A stretch of DNA of 64,000 nt, taken from contig NZ_CP095053.1 of NCBI RefSeq assembly GCF_022921095.1, forward strand, positions 4,506,501 to 4,570,500, read 5' to 3'. The notes below the pieces were generated by a model, which saw only the letters and a program-made list of their open reading frames with translations, made no database searches and was not told the origin of the DNA. Each line of letters begins with the position of its first letter. Within the stretch, counting starts at the first letter, position 1. This document shows, in pieces, positions 43,471-52,551 of the stretch. A program made the translations under genes and the position numbers. The stretch comes from Hymenobacter aerilatus. GTDB lineage: Bacteria > Bacteroidota > Bacteroidia > Cytophagales > Hymenobacteraceae.

Positions 43471-44703
43471 ATGTTCGAACGCTTACACTGCCCGTTGACT
43501 CTTTTGTATAGCCTTTCGCTACTGCTATTGACGGCCACGGCGGGCCTAGCACAGCAAAAAGGGAAAGTAGCCACTACACCAGTGCCTGCGCCCTATGCTG
43601 CAGTGGATAAACTAGCGCTGCTACTTCCGGATACGGCCGCCCGCTCGCCTCGTAGCATGGCCCGCTACATCAACTCCACCTTTTCGACAGACACTGATAA
43701 AGCCCGCGCCATCTACATCTGGCTAGCCCGCAATGTGCGCTACGATGTAGAAAAAGGACTAGCTATCAACTTCTACGCAAATACAGAGGAGCTGATCACG
43801 AAGACTTTAGCCACCCGCACCGGTATTTGTCAGGACTACGCTGAGGTGTTCACGACAGTAGCGCAGTTGGTTGGCTTGCCGGCCTATACTATCTCTGGCT
43901 ACACCAAACAGGCCGGCTACGTCGACTATGTGCCGCACGCCTGGTGTACCGCTCGGCTCGACGGTACGTGGTACTTGTTCGATCCTACCTGGGGGGCGGG
44001 CTACGTACGTGCCGGGCAGTTTGTGCAACGCACCAATGAGGCGTACTTCAAAACCCAGCCTCAGCAGCTCATCAGCAACCACATGCCCTTCGACCCGCTG
44101 TGGCAGCTATTGCCGTATCCCATTACCAATCCGCAGTTCTGCATGGGCAAGGCCAGCAACCCCAACCTTAAGACGGCGTTTAGCTTTGTTGATTCTATTC
44201 AGCTTTATCAGCAGCAGGATACTCTGACGCGCTTACGGCACGCAAGTCGTCGAATTCAGGCAAATGGCATTAAGGACCCGGTTGTGTACAATATGCTGAC
44301 CTACAACCAGCAGATAATCAACAACTATGTGGTAGACAATGGAAACCGCGCTATTTATTTTTACAATGAAGGAGTGCGAGGCTTCAACGCATTTATTGAG
44401 TACCGCAATGCGCAGTTTCTACCCAAGAAGACCGACGAGGAAATTAGAGCTATTCTGCTAAGTCCCTCGCAGAATATTCAGCAGGCGCAGCGGTTGTTAG
44501 CGCCGGTAATGGCGCATAGCAGCAATACTCAAAATCAGTCGTTGCTGTTGCTGCAACAGCAATTGCAGCGGGACATACGGGATGTTGCCGATAAGATACT
44601 GGAGCAGCAGGCTTTTGTAGACAAATATTGCGCGACCAGCAAGCTGCTGCGCCGCTCGTTGTTCTACAGTGGCTACACAGTATTTGGTATTCCAGTTAAA
44701 TAG
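43471..44703 (+). CDS. Secreted transglutaminase-like protein
   Basis: 410 residues with a signal peptide (hydrophobic 8-24, then LAQQK). The transglutaminase-like core has the triad C120 in TGICQDYAE, H156 in PHAWC and D171 in LFDPTWGAG, so it may be active as a peptidase or crosslinker outside the cytoplasm. The last 200 residues are helical and Gln/Asn-rich without recognised domain. It is followed after two bases by a GNAT gene. Confidence 0.85.
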   Translation: MFERLHCPLTLLYSLSLLLLTATAGLAQQKGKVATTPVPAPYAAVDKLALLLPDTAARSPRSMARYINSTFSTDTDKARAIYIWLARNVRYDVEKGLAINFYANTEELITKTLATRTGICQDYAEVFTTVAQLVGLPAYTISGYTKQAGYVDYVPHAWCTARLDGTWYLFDPTWGAGYVRAGQFVQRTNEAYFKTQPQQLISNHMPFDPLWQLLPYPITNPQFCMGKASNPNLKTAFSFVDSIQLYQQQDTLTRLRHASRRIQANGIKDPVVYNMLTYNQQIINNYVVDNGNRAIYFYNEGVRGFNAFIEYRNAQFLPKKTDEEIRAILLSPSQNIQQAQRLLAPVMAHSSNTQNQSLLLLQQQLQRDIRDVADKILEQQAFVDKYCATSKLLRRSLFYSGYTVFGIPVK

Positions 44704-44705
44704 CT

Positions 44706-45215
44706 ATGCTGCATCTCCGCCTCGCTACCCCCAATGACATTCCGGCCATCCTCACGCTCATTCGTCGGGTGGTGCCGCTGATGAATGCGGCCGGTAATTT
44801 TCAGTGGGAAGATTCCTACCCCAACGAAGCAGTATTTCGGCAGGACATTGCCCGGCAGCACCTGTGGCTGGTAGAGCTGGATGGGCAGCTGGCTGGTATT
44901 GCCGCACTTACCCATAACGACCAAGATGCCGAGTATGCCCAGGCCGACTGGGACGTGACAGAACCTGCCCTCGTAACGCACCGTGTGGCCGTAGACCCGG
45001 CCGCGCAGGGTAGAGGCGTGGCCGTAGCGCTCCTGCAAAAAGCCGAGGAACTGGCCCGGCAGCAAGGCCTGCGGGTACTACGTGTAGACACCAACTCCGA
45101 AAACCAGGCTACTCAGCGCCTCTTCCCCAAACTGGGCTACCGCTTCGCCGGCGAAATCACACTGGCTTTCCGGCCGGGGCTGCGGTTTTTCTGCTATGAG
45201 AAGTGGGTAGGGTAA
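44706..45215 (+). CDS. GNAT family N-acetyltransferase
   Basis: 169 residues. The acetyl-CoA loop is V-A-V-D-P-A-A-Q-G-R-G-V-A-V-A-L-L (about 94-110), with the R/Q-G-x-G/A consensus intact, and the late strand LRVDTNSENQATQRLFPKLGYRF is typical. Substrate unknown. Two bases from the transglutaminase gene, so one transcript is likely. Confidence 0.88.
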   Translation: MLHLRLATPNDIPAILTLIRRVVPLMNAAGNFQWEDSYPNEAVFRQDIARQHLWLVELDGQLAGIAALTHNDQDAEYAQADWDVTEPALVTHRVAVDPAAQGRGVAVALLQKAEELARQQGLRVLRVDTNSENQATQRLFPKLGYRFAGEITLAFRPGLRFFCYEKWVG

Positions 45216-45276
45216 CTAGTTGGTGAACAGATTGTCATTTCTCGGCAAGCTCGGAATGACGTTCTGATAAATCAAA

Positions 45277-45816
45277 TTACTCCGGCAGGGCAAACTGCTG
45301 CAATGCGGCCAATTCCTTCTGAACGGTCTTTGCCCACTGCGCTTGCTTGGCAGCGATGGTGCTGTTGGCCGTTTGGAGGCGGTATTGCTGACGGCGCTTG
45401 GCTGCGGCCGCTATCATCTGGGCGGCCGGGTCAGTTTTGGCGGAGGTGGGGGTAGGGGCATCCGTGGGCGTGGCGGGCATCAGCTGGCGCAGCTTGCGGG
45501 CGTAGATTTCGGTGATGTCGAACAGAGTTTGCTGGAAGCGAAGCTGCTGGGCCACGTTGTGCGCCGGGTTGATGCTAGACTTGGAGCGCACCATGCGATT
45601 GCGCACGATGGTGCGCTTTTGCTTGGTATAGAGGTTAGTACGGGTTTCAGTAGTCAACTGAAACTCTGCTTTGCCGATGGTTTCTTTCTTCAGCTTTACT
45701 CCAAAATCCTGAGCCGTAAGGCGGTGCTTGGCACTCCAAGGAACGAAGTCGGTAGTGGTTTGGGCGAAGGTAGTGAGGCTTAATAGGGAGAGTAGGAGGG
45801 TATACAGTAACTTCAT
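45277..45816 (-). CDS. Secreted DUF922-like protein without metal ligands
   Basis: 179 residues from the ATG at 45816, with a signal peptide (LLYTLLLSLLSLTTFAQ). After it, FVPWSAKHRLTAQDF and QQTLFDITEIYARKLRQ line up with the two ends of DUF922 proteins (W-S-x-x-R-x-L-T-x-x-D-F and HEQ-HFDI-E-YARKLR). The histidines of the HEQ-H motif are Arg/Phe and Thr/Leu here, so any metalloenzyme activity is lost. The C-terminal 60 residues are Ala/Gln/Thr-rich. Confidence 0.7.
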   Translation of the reverse strand: MKLLYTLLLSLLSLTTFAQTTTDFVPWSAKHRLTAQDFGVKLKKETIGKAEFQLTTETRTNLYTKQKRTIVRNRMVRSKSSINPAHNVAQQLRFQQTLFDITEIYARKLRQLMPATPTDAPTPTSAKTDPAAQMIAAAAKRRQQYRLQTANSTIAAKQAQWAKTVQKELAALQQFALPE

Positions 45817-45831
45817 GAATGAGGGTAAAAG

Positions 45832-45941
45832 CCATTTGTCATCCTGCGCTTGCGAAGGACCTCTTGCCAGTTGAACGGCCATCGTACCAATGACTCGTTC
45901 TGTGGTGAGAAGGTCCTTCGCAAGCGCAGGATGACAAATGG
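45832..45941. repeat. GTCATCCTGAGC-family inverted repeat, perfect 31-bp arms
   Basis: Arms 45832-45862 and 45911-45941 match fully (CCATTTGTCATCCTGCGC then TTGCGAAGGACCT); here GAGC is GCGC in both arms. It lies just upstream of the DUF922-like gene and downstream of the amino acid permease gene. Confidence 0.9.
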
Positions 45942-45986
45942 TTCGGATGACAACTGGATTCAACTAACCCACAAGTATAGGCACCC

Positions 45987-47348
45987 TTACTCAATAAACG
46001 GCCACCGCCGTTGCTGCCGGCTCCAGAGTAGAAAGGCTACTACCCCAGCCGCAATAACCAGTAGCCCCGACACCATAAATTGCAGACCGGTGCTCCAAAA
46101 AATCAGCAGCCAGATACTGATGGCTAGCACTACGGGCGCAGGGTAGAGCGGCATTTTGAAGGGTAGGCCTTCGGTGCCGCGCCGACGCCGGAGTAGTACC
46201 AACCCCACGGCCTGCCCCACAAACTGCACTAAGATGCGCATGGCCAGAATGGCCGAAATCACCTCGCTCAGTCGAAACAACAGGCTGAACACAAACCCTA
46301 CCCCGCCTAAGATCAGTAACGACACGTGGGGGAACTGCTTGGTGGGATGCGTTTTGGCGAAGATGGGTAGGAACTCGCCATCGGCGGCGGCGGCGTACGG
46401 AATGCGCGAGTAGCCGAGCAGCACAGCAAACAGCGAGGCAAACGCCACCCACAGCACTAGTCCGGTGGCGGCTTTGGCAGCCGTGGCCCCGTAGAGCCGT
46501 TCTACAAACGTGCTCACAATAAACTCTGACTTAGCCGCTTCCTGCCATGGCACCACCGTGCCCACACTCCAGTTCAGTAACAGGTACAGCGCTGCAATAC
46601 CCAGGATGCTCAGGAAAATGCTACGCGGAATCAGCTTAGCGGGCTCGCGCACTTCGGCGCCCAGGTGGCACACGTTATAGTAGCCAAGGTAGGAGTAGAT
46701 GGTTTTAATAGCCGACTGCCCCATAGCCACCGAAAGCAGTACGCCGGGTAGGGCCGAAGCGCCGCCCACCGGCAGCCACGCAACCGGGTGCGTGGCGTGC
46801 GTAAGTCCCCCGAAAATCAACCAGCCCATAAGGCCCAGCACGCCCAGCCAGAGCATTACGCCCAGTCGGCCAATTTCCTCAATACGGCGGTAGAGCAAGG
46901 CGATGAGTAGCAAGACCACCACGCCCGATACCATCTTGGGCTGCCACCATTCGGTGAGCGGCACTAGGTAGCCGAAGTACTGCGCAAAGCCGATGGCGCC
47001 CGATGCTAACACCAACGGGGCCTGCACCAGGGTCTGCCACACATATAGAAACGACATCAGCCTACCCCATTTCTGCTCACCGTAAGCCAGCTTTAGGAAG
47101 CGGTAGGAGCCGCCCGCTGCGGGGTAGGCTGCGCCCAATTCGCTCCACACTAAGCCGTCGACTACGGCTAGGGCCGCGCCTACCAGCCACGCCAGCAAGA
47201 AGTACGGTCCCATCAAGCCCATCACTAGTGGCAACGTTACGAAGGGCCCGATGCCCACCATGTCTATCATGTTGAGGGCAGTGGCTTGCAGCAGCCCCAG
47301 GTTGCGGCGCAGCGCGGGGGTAGGAGAGGCAGAGTCGAGGTGAGCCAT
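45987..47348 (-). CDS. APC superfamily amino acid permease
   Basis: 453 residues, twelve predicted membrane helices. APC features: N-terminal IGPFVTLPLVMG, GSYRFLKLAYGEQ, E-V-R-E-P-A-K-L-I-P-R-S (about 234-245) and FPHVSLL. It probably imports or exchanges an amino acid or similar amine. The substrate is not evident. Confidence 0.9.
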   Translation of the reverse strand: MAHLDSASPTPALRRNLGLLQATALNMIDMVGIGPFVTLPLVMGLMGPYFLLAWLVGAALAVVDGLVWSELGAAYPAAGGSYRFLKLAYGEQKWGRLMSFLYVWQTLVQAPLVLASGAIGFAQYFGYLVPLTEWWQPKMVSGVVVLLLIALLYRRIEEIGRLGVMLWLGVLGLMGWLIFGGLTHATHPVAWLPVGGASALPGVLLSVAMGQSAIKTIYSYLGYYNVCHLGAEVREPAKLIPRSIFLSILGIAALYLLLNWSVGTVVPWQEAAKSEFIVSTFVERLYGATAAKAATGLVLWVAFASLFAVLLGYSRIPYAAAADGEFLPIFAKTHPTKQFPHVSLLILGGVGFVFSLLFRLSEVISAILAMRILVQFVGQAVGLVLLRRRRGTEGLPFKMPLYPAPVVLAISIWLLIFWSTGLQFMVSGLLVIAAGVVAFLLWSRQQRRWPFIE

Positions 47349-47650
47349 AGGCAGCGGAGAGGAAGGCGTGACGAGGGTAGAAAGTCGCGCCGCGCCGAAA
47401 TGTTTGTTAGCTGAGCCGTAGCGGGTTTCTCGGGGGCATGTATAGCAGCTGTCGTGTGCCTGTTAGCGCCGTGCAATATTCAAAACCCACAACGGCCAGC
47501 CGGTTTGGCAGGCCTTGCGTCATGCAGTAGTGCTACCCCAAAATCAAGCATATTTACGCTGAAACCAACTCCCATGCGGCGCGCACATAGGCCGAGCAGT
47601 CTTAACCTTGACTCGGAGCCCGCCGTAGAGGGGAGTTATACCCTCCTTTT
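47349..47650. other. Intergenic region between divergent transporters
   Basis: About 300 bp between the permease (minus) and CDF (plus) genes. No gene, exact promoter element or clear repeat was found. Confidence 0.4.
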
Positions 47651-48601
47651 ATGGCCGGAAAATCTTCCTCCAAACTAGTTATTTACGGGGCCATCGGGGC
47701 CAATGTCGCTATTGCTATTGCTAAGTTTATAGCTACTTACTTCACGGGTAGCTCGGCTATGTTGTCAGAAGGAATTCACTCGCTGGTCGACAGTGGCAAT
47801 GGCCTTTTATTACTTTACGGCCTGCACCAAAGTACCAAGCCCGCCTCTATAGAATTTCCGTTTGGGCGCAGCAAAGAGCTGTATTTCTGGTCGTTGATTG
47901 TAGCTGTGCTGGTGTTTTCGGTAGGTGGCGGCATGTCGATATACGAAGGCATTGCCCACATCAAAGAGCCGGCCCCCATCACCGACCCTACCTGGAACTA
48001 CGTGGTGCTGGCGTTGGGCATTCTGTTTGAGGGCGCGTCTTTCCTGATTGCCCTGCGCGAGTTCAACAAGAGCCGGGGCACCATTGGGCTGTTCGCCTCG
48101 CTGCGCCGCAGCAAAGACCCCTCGGTGTTTGCCATCTTGATGGAGGACTTTGCCGCCCTCATCGGTCTGGTCATCGCTTTGCTGGGCGTATACTTCGGGC
48201 ACGCACTCAACAACCCCTACCTCGACGGAGCAGCCTCCATCGGCATCGGGCTGCTGCTGGTATGCGTAGCCATCTTCCTGATTCGTGAAACCAAGGGCCT
48301 GTTGATTGGCGAAGGCGTAGACCGCGACACGCTCAACGATCTGCAACACATTGCTCACCAACACGATGCCGTGGATAAGGTGCGGCCGCCACTCACCTCT
48401 TACCTCGGTCCCGAAGACGTTATCCTGGCCTTGGACGTACAGTTCCGCCGCGACCTGACCGCCATAGAAGTGGAGCAGGCTATTGACGACTTACAAGATG
48501 ATATCCGGGAGAAATATCCCGAGTTCAAGCGCATTTTCATCGAAGCCAAGTCCCTCGGACAAAAGCACCGTGCCACCGAAATCAGCGGCTCGCCGCAATG
48601 A
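47651..48601 (+). CDS. Cation diffusion facilitator, ZnT9-like branch
   Basis: 316 residues with six predicted helices and a C-terminal cytoplasmic domain. The second helix has HSLVDSGN (metal site HxxxD) and the fifth has EDFAALIG, where classical zinc exporters have HxxxD; this ED-A-A pattern is that of the SLC30A9-like branch. Exports or moves divalent metal, but the changed fifth helix leaves the metal uncertain. Confidence 0.88.
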   Translation: MAGKSSSKLVIYGAIGANVAIAIAKFIATYFTGSSAMLSEGIHSLVDSGNGLLLLYGLHQSTKPASIEFPFGRSKELYFWSLIVAVLVFSVGGGMSIYEGIAHIKEPAPITDPTWNYVVLALGILFEGASFLIALREFNKSRGTIGLFASLRRSKDPSVFAILMEDFAALIGLVIALLGVYFGHALNNPYLDGAASIGIGLLLVCVAIFLIRETKGLLIGEGVDRDTLNDLQHIAHQHDAVDKVRPPLTSYLGPEDVILALDVQFRRDLTAIEVEQAIDDLQDDIREKYPEFKRIFIEAKSLGQKHRATEISGSPQ

Positions 48602-48627
48602 GTGATAAAGTATTGATTTAGAAAGGT

Positions 48628-48733
48628 GTCTGTCATCCTGAGCTTGCGAAGGACCTTCTCACGCTGGAAAGAAGGACGTGAGGACGAGTCGTTCCAGCGT
48701 GAGAAGGTCCTTCGCAAGCTCAGGATGACAGAC
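48628..48733. repeat. GTCATCCTGAGC-family inverted repeat, perfect 42-bp arms
   Basis: Arms 48628-48669 and 48692-48733 are perfectly complementary over 42 bp around a 22-bp centre. Both arms carry AGCTTGCGAAGG. It lies between the CDF and glycosidase genes on the plus strand, 27 bp past the CDF stop. Confidence 0.95.
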
Positions 48734-48777
48734 GCTTTTTTAACTCACTAGCTCATTCACTCCCAAACCCCTACCCT

Positions 48778-49986
48778 ATGCCACACCACGACCACACCGC
48801 TGCCTCTCCTTTCCGTTCATTTTGGATGGCCGGCTATGAGTGTACTGATCAGCTGAACGCCTTCGGCAACCGCGTCGATTTCCTACCCCTCACGGGTCAC
48901 TTGCAGTTGATAGAGCAGGATTACCAGGATATTCAGCGCGAGTTCAAGATCCAGACGGTGCGCGAAGGCATCCGCTGGAGCCAGATTGAAACCACGCCCT
49001 ACCACTATGACTGGAGCACCGTGCAAGCGATGCTGGAAGTGGGCCAGCGCCTGGGTGTGCAGCAAATCTGGGACCTGTGCCACTTTGGCTACCCCGACGA
49101 CCTCACGCCCCTGCACCCCATGTTTGCGCGGCGCTTCTCGGCGTTATGCCGGGCCTTTGTGAACTTCTACCGCCAGCAGCGCCCCGAGGGCGAGCTGATT
49201 GTAACGCCCATTAACGAGGTGAGCTTTATGTCGTGGCTAGGGGGCGATGTACGCGGCACCTCGCCTTACTGCGTAGGCCAGGGTTGGGAAGTGAAACGCG
49301 GATTGATGCGCGCCTATATTGAAGGTGTAGCCGCTCTGCGTGAAGCCGACCCCAGCATTCGGATTCTGACCACTGAGCCGCTCATCAACGTGGTGCCCCG
49401 CCTGGGAGCGGGTAGGGCCGAGCGCCAACGCTGCGCAGAGTTTACCAACAACCAGTTTCAATCGGTGGATATGCTGGCCGGGCGACTCTGCCCCGAACTG
49501 GGCGGCCGCGAGGAGTACCTCGACATGCTGGGCTTCAACTTCTACTACGACAACCAGTGGCAGCTAGAGCCCCACGAAACCATTGGTTGGGCCGATACGC
49601 CAGCTAACCCCCGCTGGACGCCCCTGCACAAGCTGCTGCAAATGGCCCACCGCCGCTACGACCGCCCCGTGGTGCTCACCGAAACCAGCCACCCCGGCGT
49701 AGACCGGCCCAAGTGGTGGCAGTACATAGGGCAGGAGTGCGCCAAAGCCCTGCAAACGGGTGTGCCGCTGTGGGGCGTGTGCTGCTACCCCATCATCGAC
49801 CGGCCCGACTGGGACTTCCTCGACAACTGGCACCGCTCGGGCCTGTGGGATGCCGAGTTGCGCCCCGATGGCCCGCCATTGCGTATCTTAGATCAGCCCT
49901 CGGCCGAGGCACTGCGGCAGGCGCAGGCCACCGTGGCGGCGGCCCGACCCCGGCGGCAGCCCAAGCCGGAGCTTTCTTTTTCTTAA
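48778..49986 (+). CDS. GH1-like clan GH-A glycosidase
   Basis: 402 residues with a TIM-barrel pattern. The two catalytic glutamates of clan GH-A are visible: acid/base E147 in TPINEVSF and nucleophile E302 in LTETSHPG; GIRWSQIE and FYYDNQW are also typical. It has no signal peptide, so it is cytoplasmic. It is distant from the well-known beta-glucosidases, and the sugar is unknown. Confidence 0.85.
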   Translation: MPHHDHTAASPFRSFWMAGYECTDQLNAFGNRVDFLPLTGHLQLIEQDYQDIQREFKIQTVREGIRWSQIETTPYHYDWSTVQAMLEVGQRLGVQQIWDLCHFGYPDDLTPLHPMFARRFSALCRAFVNFYRQQRPEGELIVTPINEVSFMSWLGGDVRGTSPYCVGQGWEVKRGLMRAYIEGVAALREADPSIRILTTEPLINVVPRLGAGRAERQRCAEFTNNQFQSVDMLAGRLCPELGGREEYLDMLGFNFYYDNQWQLEPHETIGWADTPANPRWTPLHKLLQMAHRRYDRPVVLTETSHPGVDRPKWWQYIGQECAKALQTGVPLWGVCCYPIIDRPDWDFLDNWHRSGLWDAELRPDGPPLRILDQPSAEALRQAQATVAAARPRRQPKPELSFS

Positions 49987-49995
49987 TCTCTGAAT

Positions 49996-50505
49996 TTGCT
50001 ACTCGCAGTGCCTCACTCGATTACTCCCGTTCCGCTTTCTACCCCGCCAGCCCGCACGCCCCATGCCGAGGTGCACTTCAGCCCACAGGATGATTGCGCA
50101 GGCGCCATTCAGCGTTTTATCGGGCGATCCACCGAAACGCTAGACGTGTGCGTGTTCACCATTGCCGACGACCGGCTGACGGCCGCCCTGCTGGAGGCCC
50201 ACCAGCGCGGCGTACACGTACGCATCCTCACCGACAACGAAAAACTCGACGACCTGGGCTCCGATATTCGCCAGCTACATAAGGCGGGCATCAACGTGCA
50301 CATCGACCGCACCGAGAACCACATGCACCACAAGTTTGCCGTGGCCGACAACCAGTCGGTACTCACGGGCAGCTACAACTGGACGCGCTCGGCTGCCTAC
50401 TACAACCAGGAAAACCTCCTCATTACCGACGACCCCGCCATCATACGCCCCTACGCCCGCGAGTTCGAGCGCCTCTGGAGCAGCATGGCACGGTTTGATG
50501 GGTAG
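49996..50505 (+). CDS. Phospholipase D-like protein with one HKD motif
   Basis: 169 residues, single PLD domain with H-x-K-x4-D (HHKFAVAD) followed by GSYNWTRSA; a dimer would form the active site as in Nuc endonuclease and mitochondrial PLD. RILTDNEKLDD also fits. No ATG fits the frame: it begins with TTG at 49996 or GTG at 50008 and starts 10 bp after the glycosidase gene. Confidence 0.82.
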   Translation: MLLAVPHSITPVPLSTPPARTPHAEVHFSPQDDCAGAIQRFIGRSTETLDVCVFTIADDRLTAALLEAHQRGVHVRILTDNEKLDDLGSDIRQLHKAGINVHIDRTENHMHHKFAVADNQSVLTGSYNWTRSAAYYNQENLLITDDPAIIRPYAREFERLWSSMARFDG

Positions 50506-50527
50506 GGAAGGTGAAATGGTGATATGA

Positions 50528-50675
50528 GAAGTGCTGCGTAAAAATACGTCTGTCATCCTGAGCGGAGCGAAGGACCTTTTCACGGCAGAACGATTAACGT
50601 ACCAACGACTCGTTCTAGCGCGATAAGGTCCTTCGCTCCGCTCAGGATGACAGACGTATTTTTACGCAGCACTTC
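50528..50675. repeat. GTCATCCTGAGC-family inverted repeat, perfect 51-bp arms
   Basis: Arms 50528-50578 and 50625-50675 are perfectly complementary over 51 bp, the longest in the window. Flanks GAAGTGCTGCGTAAAAATACG are included; similar flank GAAGTGCTGAGTAAAAATACG occurs before the copy at 55201. It is between the PLD-like and MGMT genes. Confidence 0.95.
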
Positions 50676-50703
50676 ATCGCTCACTACCCACTACTCCACC
50701 GCC

Positions 50704-51192
50704 ATGCCCGATGCCTACCTTACTACACCCCTAGGCTTACTGAGCTTGCGTGGTTCTGATGCAGGCCTAGCCGCTGTCACGTTTCTGGACGAGCCGCACG
50801 GTTTAGTGCCTACCCCAGTGGCAGAGGTACCCGAATGCCTACGGGAAGCGCACCGCCAGCTAACAGCCTACTTTGTTGGCGAGTTGCGGGAATTCAACCT
50901 GACCTATCACTTCGAGAAAGGTACTGACTTTCAGCGGAAAGTGTGGGCGGCACTATTAGGGGTTGGGTACGGCCGTACGGCTTCCTACCTCGATTTGGCT
51001 CGGCAACTGGGCAACCCCGGCGCGGTGCGAGCGGTAGGCGCAGCCAATGGGCAAAATCCGCTGGGAGTTGTGCTGCCCTGCCACCGCATTATTGGGGCCA
51101 GCGGCCAGCTAACGGGCTACGCCGGCGGAATGCACCGCAAAAAATGGCTGCTGCAACACGAGCGGCCCACCGGCCAAGGCGAGTTGTTTTGA
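50704..51192 (+). CDS. Methylated-DNA--protein-cysteine methyltransferase
   Basis: Repairs O6-methylguanine by taking the methyl group on its own cysteine. 162 residues; acceptor C126 in PCHRII, with FQRKVWAAL and YLDLARQLGNPGAVRAVG (key part GNPGAVRAVG). Start at the ATG 50704, just after the inverted repeat; the longer frame would be inside the repeat. Confidence 0.93.
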   Translation: MPDAYLTTPLGLLSLRGSDAGLAAVTFLDEPHGLVPTPVAEVPECLREAHRQLTAYFVGELREFNLTYHFEKGTDFQRKVWAALLGVGYGRTASYLDLARQLGNPGAVRAVGAANGQNPLGVVLPCHRIIGASGQLTGYAGGMHRKKWLLQHERPTGQGELF

Positions 51193-51254
51193 GCTGTTTT
51201 TAGCCGGTCGCCACGGCTTTCTGCCGTACCTTGCGGCATACCCGCATTGCTTTT

Positions 51255-51776
51255 ATGTCAACTGCCCTTCTCCAAACGCCCGAAAGCACCCACCGTGTCT
51301 ACCTCCAGGATTGCGACATGCTGGGCCATCTCAACAACGCCCGTTACCTCGATTATTTCCTGAATGCCCGCGAGGACCACACCACCCAGCACTACGCCCT
51401 CAACCTGGGTCAGCTGGCCCAACAGCAAAACGCTGGCTGGGTGATTACCAAGCACCACATCAGCTACCTGCGGCCGGCGCGCCACGGCGAGGTAGTGCGC
51501 ATCCGCACCCAACTCATCCACTTCGACAACTCCAACTTGGTGGTAGAAATGCAGATGCTGCACGAAGACGGCCTACGCCTGAAAGCTGTGTTGTGGTCGG
51601 AGCTGGCCTTTGTGAAGGTAGACAGCGGCGTGCGCACCGACCATTCTGACTCCCTGATGGACATGCTGGAGCAGCTAGACGTAGAAGATGTGAACTACGA
51701 CCCCGATGGCTTTGATGAACGCGTGCGTCGGTTGCGCAAGGAGCTAAAGCAACTGCGCCGCGAGGGCGAGGAGTGA
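51255..51776 (+). CDS. Acyl-CoA thioesterase, hot-dog fold
   Basis: 173 residues with the 4HBT pattern VYLQDCDMLGHLNNARYLDYF (key D-x-x-x-x-G-H-x-N-N) and TKHHISYLRPA. Starts MSTALLQTP. The C-terminal 40 residues are charged and helical. It probably hydrolyses a fatty acyl-CoA. Confidence 0.85.
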   Translation: MSTALLQTPESTHRVYLQDCDMLGHLNNARYLDYFLNAREDHTTQHYALNLGQLAQQQNAGWVITKHHISYLRPARHGEVVRIRTQLIHFDNSNLVVEMQMLHEDGLRLKAVLWSELAFVKVDSGVRTDHSDSLMDMLEQLDVEDVNYDPDGFDERVRRLRKELKQLRREGEE

Positions 51777-51919
51777 GGCGCGCAGCATAGCGTTTTGGGA
51801 GTACTAGGGCAAAATTTTATGCTTAACCCCTTGGTACAGGTTGCGTTGAATAGGTAGCTAGCGCAGCTTACAGTCGTGCTATCCCATTCTAATACACCAC
51901 CCAAAACGCACCACACACC

Positions 51920-52486
51920 ATGAGTATTTTTGGCAGCGATAAATTGAAAGGTAAGAAAGTAGCAATTCTGGCTACCGATGGTTTCGAGGAAGTAGAACTA
52001 ACCGAACCGAAGAAATATCTAGAAGACGAAGGCGCCCAAGTAGACGTCATCTCCCTGAAAAGCGGCTCCATTAAAGGTTGGGACAAGACCGACTGGGGCA
52101 AGAAGGTAGATGTAGATAAAGTAATCGACGACGCAAAAGTGGCCGATTATGACGCTCTAGTATTGCCCGGCGGCCAGATCAACCCCGATAAACTGCGCGT
52201 AGAGCAAAGCGTAGTAGACTTTGTAGGCGAGTTTGTCCGCTCCGGCAAGACCGTAGCTGCTATCTGCCACGGTCCCTGGACGCTGATTGAAACCGGCCTC
52301 GTACGCGGCAAGCACATGACCAGCTACCCCAGCATCAAAACCGACCTGAAAAACGCCGGTGCCCATTGGTCCGACGAAACGGTGGTAGTCGATGGCAACC
52401 TCATCACCAGCCGCAACCCCGACGACATTCCGAACTTCAACAAGAAGATCAAAGAAGCATTGGTAGGTGAAACGGTAGAAGCCTAA
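51920..52486 (+). CDS. DJ-1/PfpI family protein
   Basis: 188 residues. The nucleophilic-elbow cysteine C116 in AICHGPW and E23 in GFEEVE, plus VLPGGQ, are intact. Relatives (general stress protein 18, PfpI) act as glyoxalase, deglycase or protease. A strong terminator follows. Confidence 0.92.
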   Translation: MSIFGSDKLKGKKVAILATDGFEEVELTEPKKYLEDEGAQVDVISLKSGSIKGWDKTDWGKKVDVDKVIDDAKVADYDALVLPGGQINPDKLRVEQSVVDFVGEFVRSGKTVAAICHGPWTLIETGLVRGKHMTSYPSIKTDLKNAGAHWSDETVVVDGNLITSRNPDDIPNFNKKIKEALVGETVEA

Positions 52487-52508
52487 TCTCCTAACTTCTA
52501 ATAAGTAC

Positions 52509-52543
52509 AAAGGCCCCAGCTGCTCAGCAGCTGGGGCCTTTTT
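52509..52543 (+). terminator. Terminator of the PfpI gene
   Basis: Perfect 14-bp stem (52509-52522 with 52528-52541), CTCAG loop, then a T-run. It also precedes the convergent membrane-protein gene and can serve both. Confidence 0.9.
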
Positions 52544-52551
52544 GTGTGCGG

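Noticed and set aside
47267-47476. Minus-strand frame of 69 codons before the permease gene
   Set aside because: Overlaps the permease 5' end in another frame and has low-complexity sequence.
51790-51909. 10-bp inverted pair GCGTTTTGGG flanking the space before the PfpI gene
   Set aside because: Arms are short and 100 bp apart, so chance is likely.
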